Below are positions 23,129 through 33,351 of a DNA stretch of 64,000 nt, piece by piece. A program made the position numbers and the translations under genes. Numbering within the stretch: the first letter of the stretch is position 1; each line of letters starts with the position of its first letter. Source of the DNA: Euglena gracilis (lineage: Eukaryota > Euglenida > Euglenophyceae > Euglenales); the NCBI GenBank assembly GCA_039621445.1, contig CP154956.1:28526667-28590666 (forward strand). Reading direction: 5' to 3'. The notes beneath the pieces are model-generated. The model made no database searches, was not told the origin of the DNA, and saw only the letters and a list, made by a program, of their open reading frames with translations.

Positions 23129-24659
23129 TTCAATTCGAACAGGCAAAATTGTCCCGAAAATTTGGAGGGGAAACTCCATTTTTGCACATGAATGTCAAAG
23201 TATTAAGTGCAGCAATAAGCACAGTGCAAAGCCTCATCCAGCCAGGAGAAACCGTGTCCCTGTCAGTGTACAATCAATAAATTTACTATTACTTAACAAA
23301 ATGGGGCGGCAGAAAAGACCCCTTCAACTCCATTCTAAGATCTTTTTACAAATGGTGCACGGTACACAACATAAACCTGCAAGTGAAGTGGGTCACTTCA
23401 AAGGTATGCCTAGCAGACCCCATAAGCAGGTGGGAAATGGACAGGGGGGATAATTCACTGGACCCCCAGCTTTCTCAGTGGCTGAGGCAGCAGTTCAAAA
23501 ATTACATAAGCCTTTTTAAAAAAACTTTTTGCCTCACCGGGCAATAAAAACTGCACACAATTTGTGGCCAGGTGGCCCAACTTGGAAGCCACAGCAGTAG
23601 ATTCCTAACAATTTTCTACTGGGAAAGATAGGGGATCTCTACGCAAACCCCACCTGGTCTGAAATTCAAAAATTTCTCCCCAGATTAAAAATGTTTCCAC
23701 AGGCCAAAGCTTTGATGGTCACCCCTCCACATGATGGCCCCAGTTAAAAAAACATTTGAAAGTACCAGGGACCCTCTGCCAGAAAATCGCCCCTTACAAG
23801 GGGGGTGGGGGTAATGCCATCCCCCAGGTGGCCCCTGCTTTGCGTGATTAGCTCAGGCAAACCATGGGGGAAACAAATACAAAATACAACCATTAACGGT
23901 TTCCTGGGAATAAACCCCAGTTTTAAGCGTTATCAAAGTGCGTTTACGCTTTTATGGTTTTTTTTTGGACAAAATGGGGGTACACCCCCCTGAAGCCACC
24001 ACTGACCAAGTGGTAGACGCTTTAATTCAATTGTTTCAACTTTCAAGGCCCAAGCACGCAATGCATACAGTGCTATGCTTTTGATCCCTGGCTTTTGTGG
24101 CCTAAGGTTCCATGCCATGTTGGCACCTTATAGAAGGCTTTGGAACCAAAATTTGGGGAAATATGGTGCATTCTGCGATCCCCTCCCAATCCTCCTGGTG
24201 CTTGCACAGTCCCCTCTGCCATCTGATATATGTACAATGTGTACACAACATTTCTTCTGTTCACGCATCCTCTGTTCATCTAATTTAAAACAGGCTAAAG
24301 AACCATCAGCATGTTGCGAGTGGCACGCTAAATCAAAATCAAACGGAAAGGGCAAAAAATTCACAAGTGGGAGAGAGCTTCCTCCATTCCCCAGTGCCCA
24401 TAAATCAGCCCCTTTTTTGATGATGTCTTATGTACCAGCAACACGTTCCTTTGTGAAACCTGGGACCCCCTTTAAAATAAGTTAAAACCCCCCTAAATTG
24501 ATCCAAAATGATTCAATATGTTGCAAATGGTCGAAGACATCAGAGCCCTAAATGCCACCAAGTTGTTACAAAATGGACTGAAATGAAATGATGGTTGGGT
24601 TACCAAACACGGCGTGGTTTTTGAAAAACCGCTTATTACCTGCATATTTTCCCGTATAT

Positions 24660-25241
24660 GCCCATATCATATCCCCTCATATATGTATATATATGCATTC
24701 ATCCATATTCATATATACATATATACATGTGTGTATATATACATGTGTGTGTGTGTGACACACACACAGAAACACAGACATATATATATACATATATACA
24801 TATATACATATGTAACATATACATATATATACATATATATACATACACATATATATACATATATATACATATATATACATATATATGTTTATATATGTAT
24901 ATATACATATATATACAAATATGTGTATATATGTATATATATATGTGTATATATATACATATATGTATATATATATGTATATATATACATATATATACAT
25001 ATATATACATATATACATATATATATATGTATATATATGTATATATATACATGTATATATATATATATATACATATATATGTATATATATATGTATATAT
25101 ACATATATATACATATATATACATATATATACATATATATAATATATATATACATGTATATATATGTATATATATGTATTATATGTATATATACATATAT
25201 GTATACATGTATATATACACATATATATACATATATACATA

Positions 25242-25283
<42 letters not shown>

Positions 25284-25480
25284 TATATACATATATACAT
25301 GTATATATATATACGTACATATATACATATATATACATATATATACATATATACATATATATGTATATATATACATATATACATATATATGTATATATAT
25401 GTATATATACATTTATATACATATTTCCATATATATACATATATACATATATATTATATATATATATATATTTCATTTTT
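24660..25480. repeat. (ATATAC)n-type microsatellite
   Basis: About 800 bp composed almost only of ATATAC/ATATGT steps, self-complementary along its length. It follows the truncated right end of DIRS copy 1. Open frames here are only Tyr/Ile artefacts. Confidence 0.97.
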
Positions 25481-25631
25481 TTTGCTCTTAATGTGGCTGA
25501 GCATTGGGAGGCAGGAAGATGACGTGCAAATGAATCCGCACACCTCGGCGGGCCTCGGGCTCGTAATCGTATAGGGCTCTTCCCCCTCTGCCTCCGTGGC
25601 AACCTCCAGCCTCGTTGTGCCCTCCCCCCAG

Positions 25632-25820
25632 GGGCGGCCCGCCTGTTCTTCGAGTTCGCCAAACTGTGGAATGCGGTCCGGCTGCCGCCGAAGTACTACG
25701 CGGGCATCCAGTCTACCCAGCTGGAGCCTGCCAGCCGGACCAGCTACAAGTGGTGTGCCGCCCCAGCGATGGCCCGCCCGACGCCATCCCGGACTATCCC
25801 GGGGGTTCGCATCGTTCTTG
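25632..25820 (+). CDS. Unidentified exon, apparently frameshifted
   Basis: CCTCCCCCCAG ends at 25,631. Frame 25,634 encodes [38 protein letters not shown]. The coding character then moves to another frame: [18 protein letters not shown]. Skipping the 2 nt TG after TACAAG joins them. This is either a real exon with a 2-nt insertion or the end of a pseudogene. I do not recognise the family. It stands alone between a microsatellite and a DIRS element. Confidence 0.4.
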
Positions 25821-26176
25821 GGATGGCAGAGAGGGAAACCAACAGAGGAGTGTCACTTGCCCCTGAGACAACCTGGGGATTTTAGCCAATTTTTCCAGCC
25901 CATTTGGGCCCTTCTGCACAATGTCGCCCATTTTGAATATTTTTTTTGCATTGTCGGCCATTTTTTTTATAACATAATTGGCCACTGTTGATCATGTTTT
26001 GGCCATTTTGGGCGATGATCAACCACTTTTGGACCATTTGGGCTGTATTTGGTTGTAAAATAACTCTGTGTGGTAAATAATGACCGAAATGGCCCAAAAT
26101 GAATGGCCCAAAATGGCCCAAACTTGCAGCTTCTATCACCAAAGAATTTTGACCAAACAGGGCGTAGCCACCCAGC

Positions 26177-26662
26177 ACACCTCGGGCTCCGCACTTTGCC
26201 CTTGTGAGGCCATGCCTTGCTCGCCGGCGGTGTTGTTTGGAATGTTTGGGTGCGTTGGGTTAGGAGGTCCCACTTAGTGCATTTTGTCGCCGGATCTGGC
26301 TGATTCCAAATTTCCCCGTCGACACCCAGAATAAAGGAACTTCAAATTCAAAATCAATTGGAAGAACAAGAAGTCAATCAATTCAATTCTACTTTCCGGA
26401 AAGACGCGCTCGTGAAGAATTAAGGAACAAAAATTGTTGAGTTTTTTTGAAAGGATATAAATGAAGGGTCCAATTTCAAAGAAGCACAGCGCTGGAGACC
26501 TTCAACTGGGAGCAAACGAAGCAGCTGGACAACCTGACGCCGCGGACCGACCGTTGCGAACCGTGTCTGCCCCTTTCCCAGAATAAATTTCCTAAAAGAA
26601 ATTTTCAACACCCAGACCCCATAAAGTGATGGCCACGGACCCTGGCAGACAGTGGTCAGAAC
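26177..26662 (+). mobile_element. DIRS-like element copy 2, 5' part
   Basis: Starts with ACACCTCGGGCTCCGCACTT at 26,177. A Gag start follows at 26,461 (SKKHSAGDLQLGANEAAGQ) and continues to CAGTGGTCAGAAC, where the Ty3 LTR begins. The element resumes at 43,173. Confidence 0.75.
26658..26662. repeat. Target site duplication AGAAC (left)
   Basis: AGAAC directly precedes the 5' LTR and is repeated at 43,173-43,177 directly after the 3' LTR. The paralogous DIRS copy (minus strand near 48,495) reads CAGTGGTCAGAAGACCCC without a duplication, which confirms the empty site. Confidence 0.93.
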
Positions 26663-26976
26663 TGTGTACCAGGCGTATGCTTCTGTCCCCTTCCGTTGAG
26701 GAAGTTAGGATGGAAGCAGATCCTATTAGGATCTCCTAATGGGTGCCCCTTCTCTCTCCACAGGTGGTATTCTTATTCTGTTTGTCTTTCCTTTTCTCCG
26801 GACCGGACTTGGTTATCCAGTCCGTCCTCCCTGCATTGCTCCGTGCTTTGCTTCTTGGGAAGTGGGAAAAGGGTTTTCACTGTTACTCTGATTTTCAGTT
26901 CCCAAGTAGGTGCGCCAAGGCGAAAGCGAAGGCTTTTGGGAATTGGGAAAGGGGAATTGGGAATCAGACGTACACT
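26663..26976 (+). repeat. 5' LTR
   Basis: Begins TGTGTACCAGG and ends CAGACGTACACT. The terminal inverted repeat is TGTGTAC/GTACACt, so the usual ...CA end is CT here. The boundaries are fixed by where identity to the 3' LTR stops and by the target duplication. It contains the pyrimidine tract TTCTCTCTCCACAG near 26,750-26,763, a possible splice acceptor. Confidence 0.95.
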
Positions 26977-27000
26977 TGGTAGCAGATTAGGTTACGATCC
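26977..27000 (+). promoter_or_regulatory. Primer binding site, initiator tRNA-Met type
   Basis: TGGTAGCAGATTAGGTTACG begins at the base after the LTR. TGGTAGCAGA is complementary to the 3' end of eukaryotic initiator tRNA-Met, and the next bases (AGGTT, CGATCC) continue the resemblance into the T-stem. Minus-strand DNA synthesis would start here. Confidence 0.85.
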
Positions 27001-27186
27001 TACACATACAGCCCATTGGTTCGATCCTACGCTGACTGGCAGCGGAGAGCCCCTGCACCGTTATTACACGGTCGCAGCGTCAGCTCCCGGCTTCTAGTCA
27101 ACGTCTAAGCAGACGAGCAGGCTCCGGAAGGTTCTGTACGGTATTACCCGTCACAGCCCCTCTGGTGCCAGCACAACTGCTTAGTT

Positions 27187-30100
27187 TTGTGGGTTTTTGC
27201 TGCTTTTGTCACCAGAAAGATGCAAAGCACAGGACCCAACCATCAATTCAATTATGCCTTATTACAGGCATCATTGCAAGACATTGACCAAGAAAATGGG
27301 GATTGGAAGCTTTTGTGTGAAAGTGCTTCCAGTTCCCACGCCGATGAGGCACAATTGATTCAATTGTCACAATTGCAACACTTGTCATCATTGACAGTGG
27401 TCGGCGATGAGCCCTCCACATCATTGGCTTCAGAGGCTAATGCGGCCTCTTCCGCACTCACCTTGCCACAACGGGGGTATTCGCCTCTGTCTGCGGCAAC
27501 GGTGCAGCTGCGCACACCGGAGAGACCCGTGGTGATTCCGCCACCGGGCTTCTCTGGTGATGGTGGGCTGGAAACCCCGTGTTTCTTTCAACCCCCACCC
27601 GCTCTTCCACCGGCAAGCCCTTACAGAGCTTTGCCACCACCACCCGATATCGGGTGCTATCCCGCACTACCTTGGCAACCGGAGACTCGCCTCGTGGTGC
27701 CGGAATTCTCCGGTACATCCCAACCCATGGATGACTATGGGAAGGGCACTGGTGAGCTCCTCACTGCTGAGGATGTGCAGGATATTGTTGCTCGGCTTCC
27801 AGGGGATCACCCCCTTGTGAGGCAGTTCAACCATGTGCAACAATGCGTTGCAGAGTGTGCAACCGCATTGAACAAAGTGCTTCAGTTTGATGAGGACAAC
27901 CAGAAACATGTCTTCACCAAGCTGGAACACTGCTGGAATTACTTGCAGGAAGTTGGCAGATATTGCCAGAGGAATTTCGAAAGTGCGGGTATTGACCTTG
28001 CAAACTTTCGGGAAACCTTTGACAGAATATGTCAACAGCTCCCGCAAAACTTCCGGCAAATTAGTGAATGCATGCATGAAGCGGAAACGCGGAATGACTC
28101 CAAGTTTCTGCACTTGCATGGCTCACTACAACAGTTATCGGGACAAATGGAGTCCTGTTCATCTGCGTTGTTGCATTTGCAACAACAGTTGCATGCACGA
28201 GATTCCTCGTCTGCAACATCCAGCAGTGGTGGATTTGTGTCTATGGACCATTTCACCACATTGTCCGCAACTTTCCATGAATCGCAACACCGCATTATGC
28301 AGTTGTGCGATGAAACGGAAAAGTTTCGGCAATTCCAGTCACAAGCCAACGAGAATTTTGCTCCCCACACGTATGTGCGGCAGTTGGAGGAGCGACTTTC
28401 CCGTTTGGAGCAGAAAACCTGCTATTGTGACGCGAATCGGGTTGGATTATCCAATCTGAGCGCGAAAGTCGCGGAAATGGCACAACGGCAGGATTCCCTG
28501 CAGTTGCAGTTGCAATCCGACATTGGCGGGATTAACTCGGCCATTGCGGGTTTGCAACAAAGCTATTCCGCACTTTCCCACCGAGTTCCGGACATTAGCG
28601 GCATTCAGACTGCTATTGGGGAACTCCAGACCCGATATGCATCGGTGTCTACCAAAGTAACGGAAATGCAGTCTCTACCTGCAGGTTCCAGTTCTCGGAT
28701 TACCGAGAACCCTGATTTCAAGGCATTTTATGACAAAATGCTCACTAACAATCAGGAAACCTTGCAAGATTTCTGCAACAGCCTATTACGGCTTGAGGAA
28801 TCGGTGAATCGGAATGCCCGATCCACGCAAAGTGAGATTACCAGGTTGGATGAGCGAATTTCCGCGTTGTTGGATAACCCACAACCTGGAAATTTGCCCA
28901 TGGGTACCACAACCGCGTTCTCGGATAACCCTGCACCGGTTGCACCCACCACCACACCAACCAAGGTGACATCACCTTTGCAGATTCTCTCAAATGCTGT
29001 AAAAGCATTAATGGGACAACTCCAAATACTGGATAAGTCTCACGGGAAGCTTGTCCAAGATGTTACCGGAATTTCCGAAAGGATTCCGCACTTGGATGAC
29101 TTTTCCCGTTACCGCAAGCGTATTCGCGCTTTGGAGGATGAAGTTGACCGTATTTGCGGCCAAATCCAACTCGTTGAGCATTTGGAGCAAAGTGTGCATG
29201 ACTTGTCTGTGGGTTTGGATAATGTGTCCAACCAACAGCGGGTTTCACACCGCAATTCGGCAGTATGCATTGCCGAAGATGCGCCAGATGCTCCAGATTC
29301 GCGTTTCCACAACCCGAATCTGGGTGCACATGCACCACCACCACCCGTGTCCCGAGTGTCACAAACCGCGATTCCGCGAATTGTGCCACCATTGGCCTTG
29401 TCCACAACCCAAAACCAGTTTTCGGATGAATCTCCCATTACGGGAACCGAATTTTCGGAAAACACGGCGATTCCGCCAAGTCTCCACCAAGAAATCCATC
29501 ATTCCATGCTTGTGCGTGGAATGAGCCAAACCCGTACACCGGGAGTGGGTCACATGTTGCATGCGCGACATACCCCCACACCGGAGTGTCCCCCTATTAC
29601 GGGTGACCAACAGGGTTTGCGACCGGATTTCCGGTACCAGGATTCACCTTCACCAGAAATTTCGCGATTCCGACAAGAATCCGGAAAGGATACGCTTGGT
29701 GCTCGAGCGTACCCGGGCCCGAATCCACGGAATACCACCGAGGGCCAACGGGTTTTTCAGAAAGACTTCAAGGGCACCATCGCAATCGCGAATAAGGTGA
29801 AACCCCAGTGCGACGGTGATCCAACCACATGGAGACAGTTTTTCCGGGACTGGGAGTACTACTGGGCATTGAAAGGGCCAACCCAGGACACAAACCCGGA
29901 GGTGATCAAGATGGAATTCATCGATTGCCTCCCTAGGGATGAGAAGGAGCGCGCGCGACAACTCGTCATTCGCTACCGCGTTTCCTTTGATGACCTGGTG
30001 GAGCAATACGCTTCCACCAGTTCAAGTTTGGTCGCTAGGATTACCCTGGAGACCAAGTGGCGGCAATGCGCCCCACCCGATCGCAAATGGAAGTCCATTG

Positions 30101-31197
30101 ACCTTTGGTATGCCAAATGGTTAGGACTTGCCGCTGAAGTGGATGAACTCAGTGAAAAGCAAATGCGCGAACAGTTTGACGCTGTTCTCATGCATTTCAC
30201 GCCTAGCCTCATCAAGGATATCCATCGTGAGGAGTTGGCGGGTAATGCAATGACTCTTGACCAACGCTGGAACTACGTTTCCAAGCAATTGAAGCTATCA
30301 CAGCTTCTTGGTCAGATTCAATCCGCGTATACCGCACACCCAACCGCTGGATTACCGGCTGGTTCGGTGAACGCATTGCAAAAATCACCGGTTTCACCCA
30401 CTTCACCAACCACGGGATCGAAAACGCGATACCCGCGTTCTTCGGACCAAGCCACGGATAAAGTGTGCTTTTTGTGCAACAAACCGGGACATATGTCTCG
30501 GGAGTGCCCTAATCCTGAAGCGCGAAAGCGTATTCAGAGTCCGCGAGGCTCGACCTCATCACGAGGTTCGGGTTCCTCCGCGTTTTCACGCCAATCGGGC
30601 AATTCACGGTCATCGGGTCCCCGTTCCGGTGGTATTAGCCCCCGGATCCCGTTCCGCGATGAGCGGAAACACGGTACCCCTCGGGGTAGGTCACCCGGTG
30701 CCCCGGCCAAGAAGCGTGATTCTCATCGCGAGACATCGCGATCGCGTTCGCGAAGCGGATCATCTTCTTCGCGATCCTCATCGGGAAAACCCCGATACAC
30801 CGGTCATGGTCGACGGGATACCCGGTCACCACGACGGTTTGACGGGAAATCGGGAAACCGATCCCCCCGTTATCCAGATTCGCGACACAAATCTCGGTGT
30901 TCGCTTTGTGGATCGAGTGATCACCACTCATCCAAATGTCCGCGTTCTCGTTCTCCCCGCCCTGGCCAACGTCATCGCGGTATGAATCGCGGTGACAAGG
31001 GTCACTCCTCCAACCGCCATAAAGTCGGTTTCAAGATATCTTGTTTGGAGGATGACACCCCGGCTTCGGGCAGGGAGGGGGATGAGACCACGGATACCGA
31101 TTTCGACGAGGCCCGCATGGCGGTGCGCACGTTGAAATCCGTTTATACCTCTAAAAGGCCCATAGCCGGCTATTCGGCCGGTTCGGACCTGGAGTAG
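27187..31197 (+). CDS. gag: Gag polyprotein of the Ty3 element (1,336 aa)
   Basis: Structural protein expected to form the particle and bind the RNA. The first Met is at 27,187; a second, MQSTGPNHQF at 27,220, may be the true start. The N-terminal ~250 residues are Pro-rich. Residues ~220-720 are Gln/Leu/Glu-rich with coiled-coil character. Residues ~870-1,060 look like a retrotransposon Gag core (TTWRQFFRDWEYYWALKG). There are two CX2CX4HX4C zinc knuckles, at C1094 (CFLCNKPGHMSRECP) and C1238 (CSLCGSSDHHSSKC), separated by an Arg/Ser-rich stretch. It is three to four times the usual Ty3 Gag length. It ends in a single UAG, after which the same frame continues into protease. Confidence 0.93.
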   Translation: MWVFAAFVTRKMQSTGPNHQFNYALLQASLQDIDQENGDWKLLCESASSSHADEAQLIQLSQLQHLSSLTVVGDEPSTSLASEANAASSALTLPQRGYSPLSAATVQLRTPERPVVIPPPGFSGDGGLETPCFFQPPPALPPASPYRALPPPPDIGCYPALPWQPETRLVVPEFSGTSQPMDDYGKGTGELLTAEDVQDIVARLPGDHPLVRQFNHVQQCVAECATALNKVLQFDEDNQKHVFTKLEHCWNYLQEVGRYCQRNFESAGIDLANFRETFDRICQQLPQNFRQISECMHEAETRNDSKFLHLHGSLQQLSGQMESCSSALLHLQQQLHARDSSSATSSSGGFVSMDHFTTLSATFHESQHRIMQLCDETEKFRQFQSQANENFAPHTYVRQLEERLSRLEQKTCYCDANRVGLSNLSAKVAEMAQRQDSLQLQLQSDIGGINSAIAGLQQSYSALSHRVPDISGIQTAIGELQTRYASVSTKVTEMQSLPAGSSSRITENPDFKAFYDKMLTNNQETLQDFCNSLLRLEESVNRNARSTQSEITRLDERISALLDNPQPGNLPMGTTTAFSDNPAPVAPTTTPTKVTSPLQILSNAVKALMGQLQILDKSHGKLVQDVTGISERIPHLDDFSRYRKRIRALEDEVDRICGQIQLVEHLEQSVHDLSVGLDNVSNQQRVSHRNSAVCIAEDAPDAPDSRFHNPNLGAHAPPPPVSRVSQTAIPRIVPPLALSTTQNQFSDESPITGTEFSENTAIPPSLHQEIHHSMLVRGMSQTRTPGVGHMLHARHTPTPECPPITGDQQGLRPDFRYQDSPSPEISRFRQESGKDTLGARAYPGPNPRNTTEGQRVFQKDFKGTIAIANKVKPQCDGDPTTWRQFFRDWEYYWALKGPTQDTNPEVIKMEFIDCLPRDEKERARQLVIRYRVSFDDLVEQYASTSSSLVARITLETKWRQCAPPDRKWKSIDLWYAKWLGLAAEVDELSEKQMREQFDAVLMHFTPSLIKDIHREELAGNAMTLDQRWNYVSKQLKLSQLLGQIQSAYTAHPTAGLPAGSVNALQKSPVSPTSPTTGSKTRYPRSSDQATDKVCFLCNKPGHMSRECPNPEARKRIQSPRGSTSSRGSGSSAFSRQSGNSRSSGPRSGGISPRIPFRDERKHGTPRGRSPGAPAKKRDSHRETSRSRSRSGSSSSRSSSGKPRYTGHGRRDTRSPRRFDGKSGNRSPRYPDSRHKSRCSLCGSSDHHSSKCPRSRSPRPGQRHRGMNRGDKGHSSNRHKVGFKISCLEDDTPASGREGDETTDTDFDEARMAVRTLKSVYTSKRPIAGYSAGSDLE

Positions 31198-31233
31198 GGG
31201 AGCCCGAGGTCCGAGGGCACGGACCTCTGGGCT
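31195..31233 (+). promoter_or_regulatory. Candidate stop-codon readthrough signal
   Basis: UAG (31,195-31,197), then GGG, then a stem-loop: AGCCCGAGGTCC (31,201-31,212) pairs with GGACCTCTGGGCT (31,221-31,233) with one bulged U and an 8-nt loop. The frame stays open on both sides, so suppression would make a Gag-protease fusion, as in gammaretroviruses. Confidence 0.65.
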
Positions 31234-33351
31234 GATGAACAGATGGAGGTAGGACCTGATCAACCCTGCCCCCCCTGCCCATCTGCCTTCCTGGTCGGTA
31301 CCCGGAAAATTTTCGGGTCCCCCACCCCCCACTCCAACTTTCCGCTCGGAATGTTGTGCAAAGTAGGAAAGGGTTCATGGGAAAGCTGGCAAGAAAACGT
31401 ATTTTCGCCAGACCCTTCACTTTGCTTACCCCCCATGGAACTTTTGGTCCAAGCGGAAATCAAAATCCAAAATTTTTGTGCAAAAGTCAAAATTCTCATT
31501 GACACTGGTTGTCGCATTGCACTACTTTTTCGGTTCGGGTTGATACCAACCCCCCTCTTGGTGCAAGCCAAGAAGCCGATCAAAATTACGACGGCTGACA
31601 ACACCCCCATGTGCGGTGGTGACTTGGGATGCTTTTTGGACATTGTCCTACCCCTCATCCCCAAGCACCACTCACACCCCCCCCAACCGCAAAATTTTCC
31701 GGATACCTGGGGATATGAATCCGGAATCCATGGTTCTGACGTAATTCTGGGATACCCCTTTTTACGTCAGCACCGGCTGGTAGTGGATTGCCACTCCCAC
31801 GGTTTGCGCACATCACCACTCTCTTCATTGCCCCCCAAACCTTCATCACCCGTGGCGTCAACCGCGACAGCCACCAATTTTTCCACTCCGTTTTCAAACC
31901 CTTTTCCCCCGTTACCAACCACACCAACCAACGTTTTCCACACCGGGTGTACCGAGAAAGTTCACCCCCTGCCCGTTGACACACCAAGTTCCGTTCCCCA
32001 TGAGGCAGGGCAAGCGAGTAGCGGTACCCCCCTCGTTCCACTGGGTTACAAGACGAAAGCCCAAAGGCCTGAAGTACGTACGGTGTCGAGTAGTCGCCCA
32101 GCTGCACCAATACCCCGTTTTCCACCAGATGTATCGCTTTCAGATACATCTGTACACCCCCCAGCAGCTACAACAGCGCATCCCAACTTTTACACACACC
32201 CCCACCAGACCAACATGCGCGACCAGGACCACTACTCCGACACTTCCTTCCAATGTGTGCACTGTAGGAGAATTTCCGCCCAGCCAGATTTCGATTGTGG
32301 ATGTTTAGTCCAAACACCAACACTAATCCCGATTTCGCGTAACCATACACTTGGTTGCGGATCGCAATGCGCGACCGTACATCAAGTGCTCCAACAACGA
32401 GGTATTGCCTTGTTGTTTGGGACCGCGAAATCCGTGTCACACACCTCCCCCACCTCCATCTGGCATGATATGGACTGGGTATGCACCCATCCAACCCATC
32501 AACCCTTGGGAATGCCCCTTGGGAGTGTGGATGACACACCCTTGACCTATGTTTGCGGATCCCTGAATTGCGTTACCGCTCTTCAACCCGCGAACCAGGT
32601 CGACACATACGCGATGCGCGTATGGAACGCATTTAATTTTGGTCAATACCGTATTTTGGAGGAATGGTTCTCCAAAATCGCGGCTTTGGCTGATTCCTTC
32701 GATTTGTCGTTGGAAATTGATGCGTTTTCATCAAAAGCGCATGCGCGCTTGTCGCGATATTGGTCGCGACATACCAACGCATTTCTTAAATTCTGGGGTG
32801 ATACGGTGCTATGGATGCACCCTCCCCCAAAACTTATCCCGGATGTGGTGGAGAAAATCCTCCGCGATGAAGCGCGAGGAGCTCTCCTCATACCGGTCAA
32901 TCCGAATGCGGATTGGTTTCACCAACTATCCTATGTGTGTTTCATTGGTGGGATTTACCCGCTGATGTACCACTATTTGAGGATTTTTGTGGTATATTAT
33001 TACCACCTGTCAAAGAAATCATTTTTCGCGTTTGTTTCTTCGACGCATTCGGAATATCCGATGTGCGTGTGCCAAGATACCTTGGTACCAATGGGGATGC
33101 CACACCCTCAACGCAGATTTCTGCGGTCATTGAGAGTGCGGACCAACATCCCAAGTCTGCTGATTATTGTTCGCGAATTGCTCGCGAATTTCATGGTGTA
33201 CTGGATAATCCAGTTTACGCCTGCGACATCGACCCCGCGATTCGCGGTCCGTTCGGTGTTTGCAAAATCGAGCTCAAGGATGGCGCTAAACCTATGCACC
33301 GGAAATTCTTCCGTTGCTCGGGTGAACGCGAACAGGCTCTCAACGAGATGA
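31198..33351 (+). CDS. Protease and pre-RT region (frame continuous with Gag)
   Basis: The same frame as Gag continues after the UAG; the first Met is at 31,243. The retropepsin core is clear: KVKILIDTGCRIALLF with catalytic Asp at residue 87 from that Met, and a late GSDVILGYPFLRQHRLVVDC segment. A long Pro/Thr/Ser-rich linker follows, with CxxC pairs near 32,255-32,310. A compact domain from about 32,600 to 32,930 reads LEIDAFSSKAHARLSRYWS, WMHPPPKLIPDVVEKIL and ARGALLIPVNPNADWFHQL. This pattern resembles the segment that follows RNase H in DIRS-type elements. After about 32,940 the real coding frame moves by -1 into RT, and the rest of this frame is probably not used. Confidence 0.8.
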   Translation, partial: GSPRSEGTDLWADEQMEVGPDQPCPPCPSAFLVGTRKIFGSPTPHSNFPLGMLCKVGKGSWESWQENVFSPDPSLCLPPMELLVQAEIKIQNFCAKVKILIDTGCRIALLFRFGLIPTPLLVQAKKPIKITTADNTPMCGGDLGCFLDIVLPLIPKHHSHPPQPQNFPDTWGYESGIHGSDVILGYPFLRQHRLVVDCHSHGLRTSPLSSLPPKPSSPVASTATATNFSTPFSNPFPPLPTTPTNVFHTGCTEKVHPLPVDTPSSVPHEAGQASSGTPLVPLGYKTKAQRPEVRTVSSSRPAAPIPRFPPDVSLSDTSVHPPAATTAHPNFYTHPHQTNMRDQDHYSDTSFQCVHCRRISAQPDFDCGCLVQTPTLIPISRNHTLGCGSQCATVHQVLQQRGIALLFGTAKSVSHTSPTSIWHDMDWVCTHPTHQPLGMPLGSVDDTPLTYVCGSLNCVTALQPANQVDTYAMRVWNAFNFGQYRILEEWFSKIAALADSFDLSLEIDAFSSKAHARLSRYWSRHTNAFLKFWGDTVLWMHPPPKLIPDVVEKILRDEARGALLIPVNPNADWFHQLSYVCFIGGIYPLMYHYLRIFVVYYYHLSKKSFFAFVSSTHSEYPMCVCQDTLVPMGMPHPQRRFLRSLRVRTNIPSLLIIVRELLANFMVYWIIQFTPATSTPRFAVRSVFAKSSSRMALNLCTGNSSVARVNANRLSTR

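Larger units (their letters stand above)
21332..24480 (+). mobile_element. Degenerate DIRS-like element, copy 1
   Basis: Starts with the terminal sequence GACACCTCGGGCGCCGCAC (21,332). A Gag-like frame follows from 21,620 (motif LQEGAAAAAGQPD, repeated GQ/GH-rich segments), then an abrupt join near 22,640 to the distal reverse transcriptase (LGFQLNSGDGKLHVPP). The catalytic palm is therefore deleted. RNase H and recombinase sequence (GVTPPEATTDQVVDALIQLF-like, about 23,960) follow in several frames with many stops, and the right end is missing. A TTAGGG array interrupts it at 23,039-23,128. It is non-functional. Confidence 0.7.

Noticed and set aside
24660-25490. Long Tyr/Ile open frames
   Set aside because: They are artefacts of the ATATAC microsatellite and occur on both strands.
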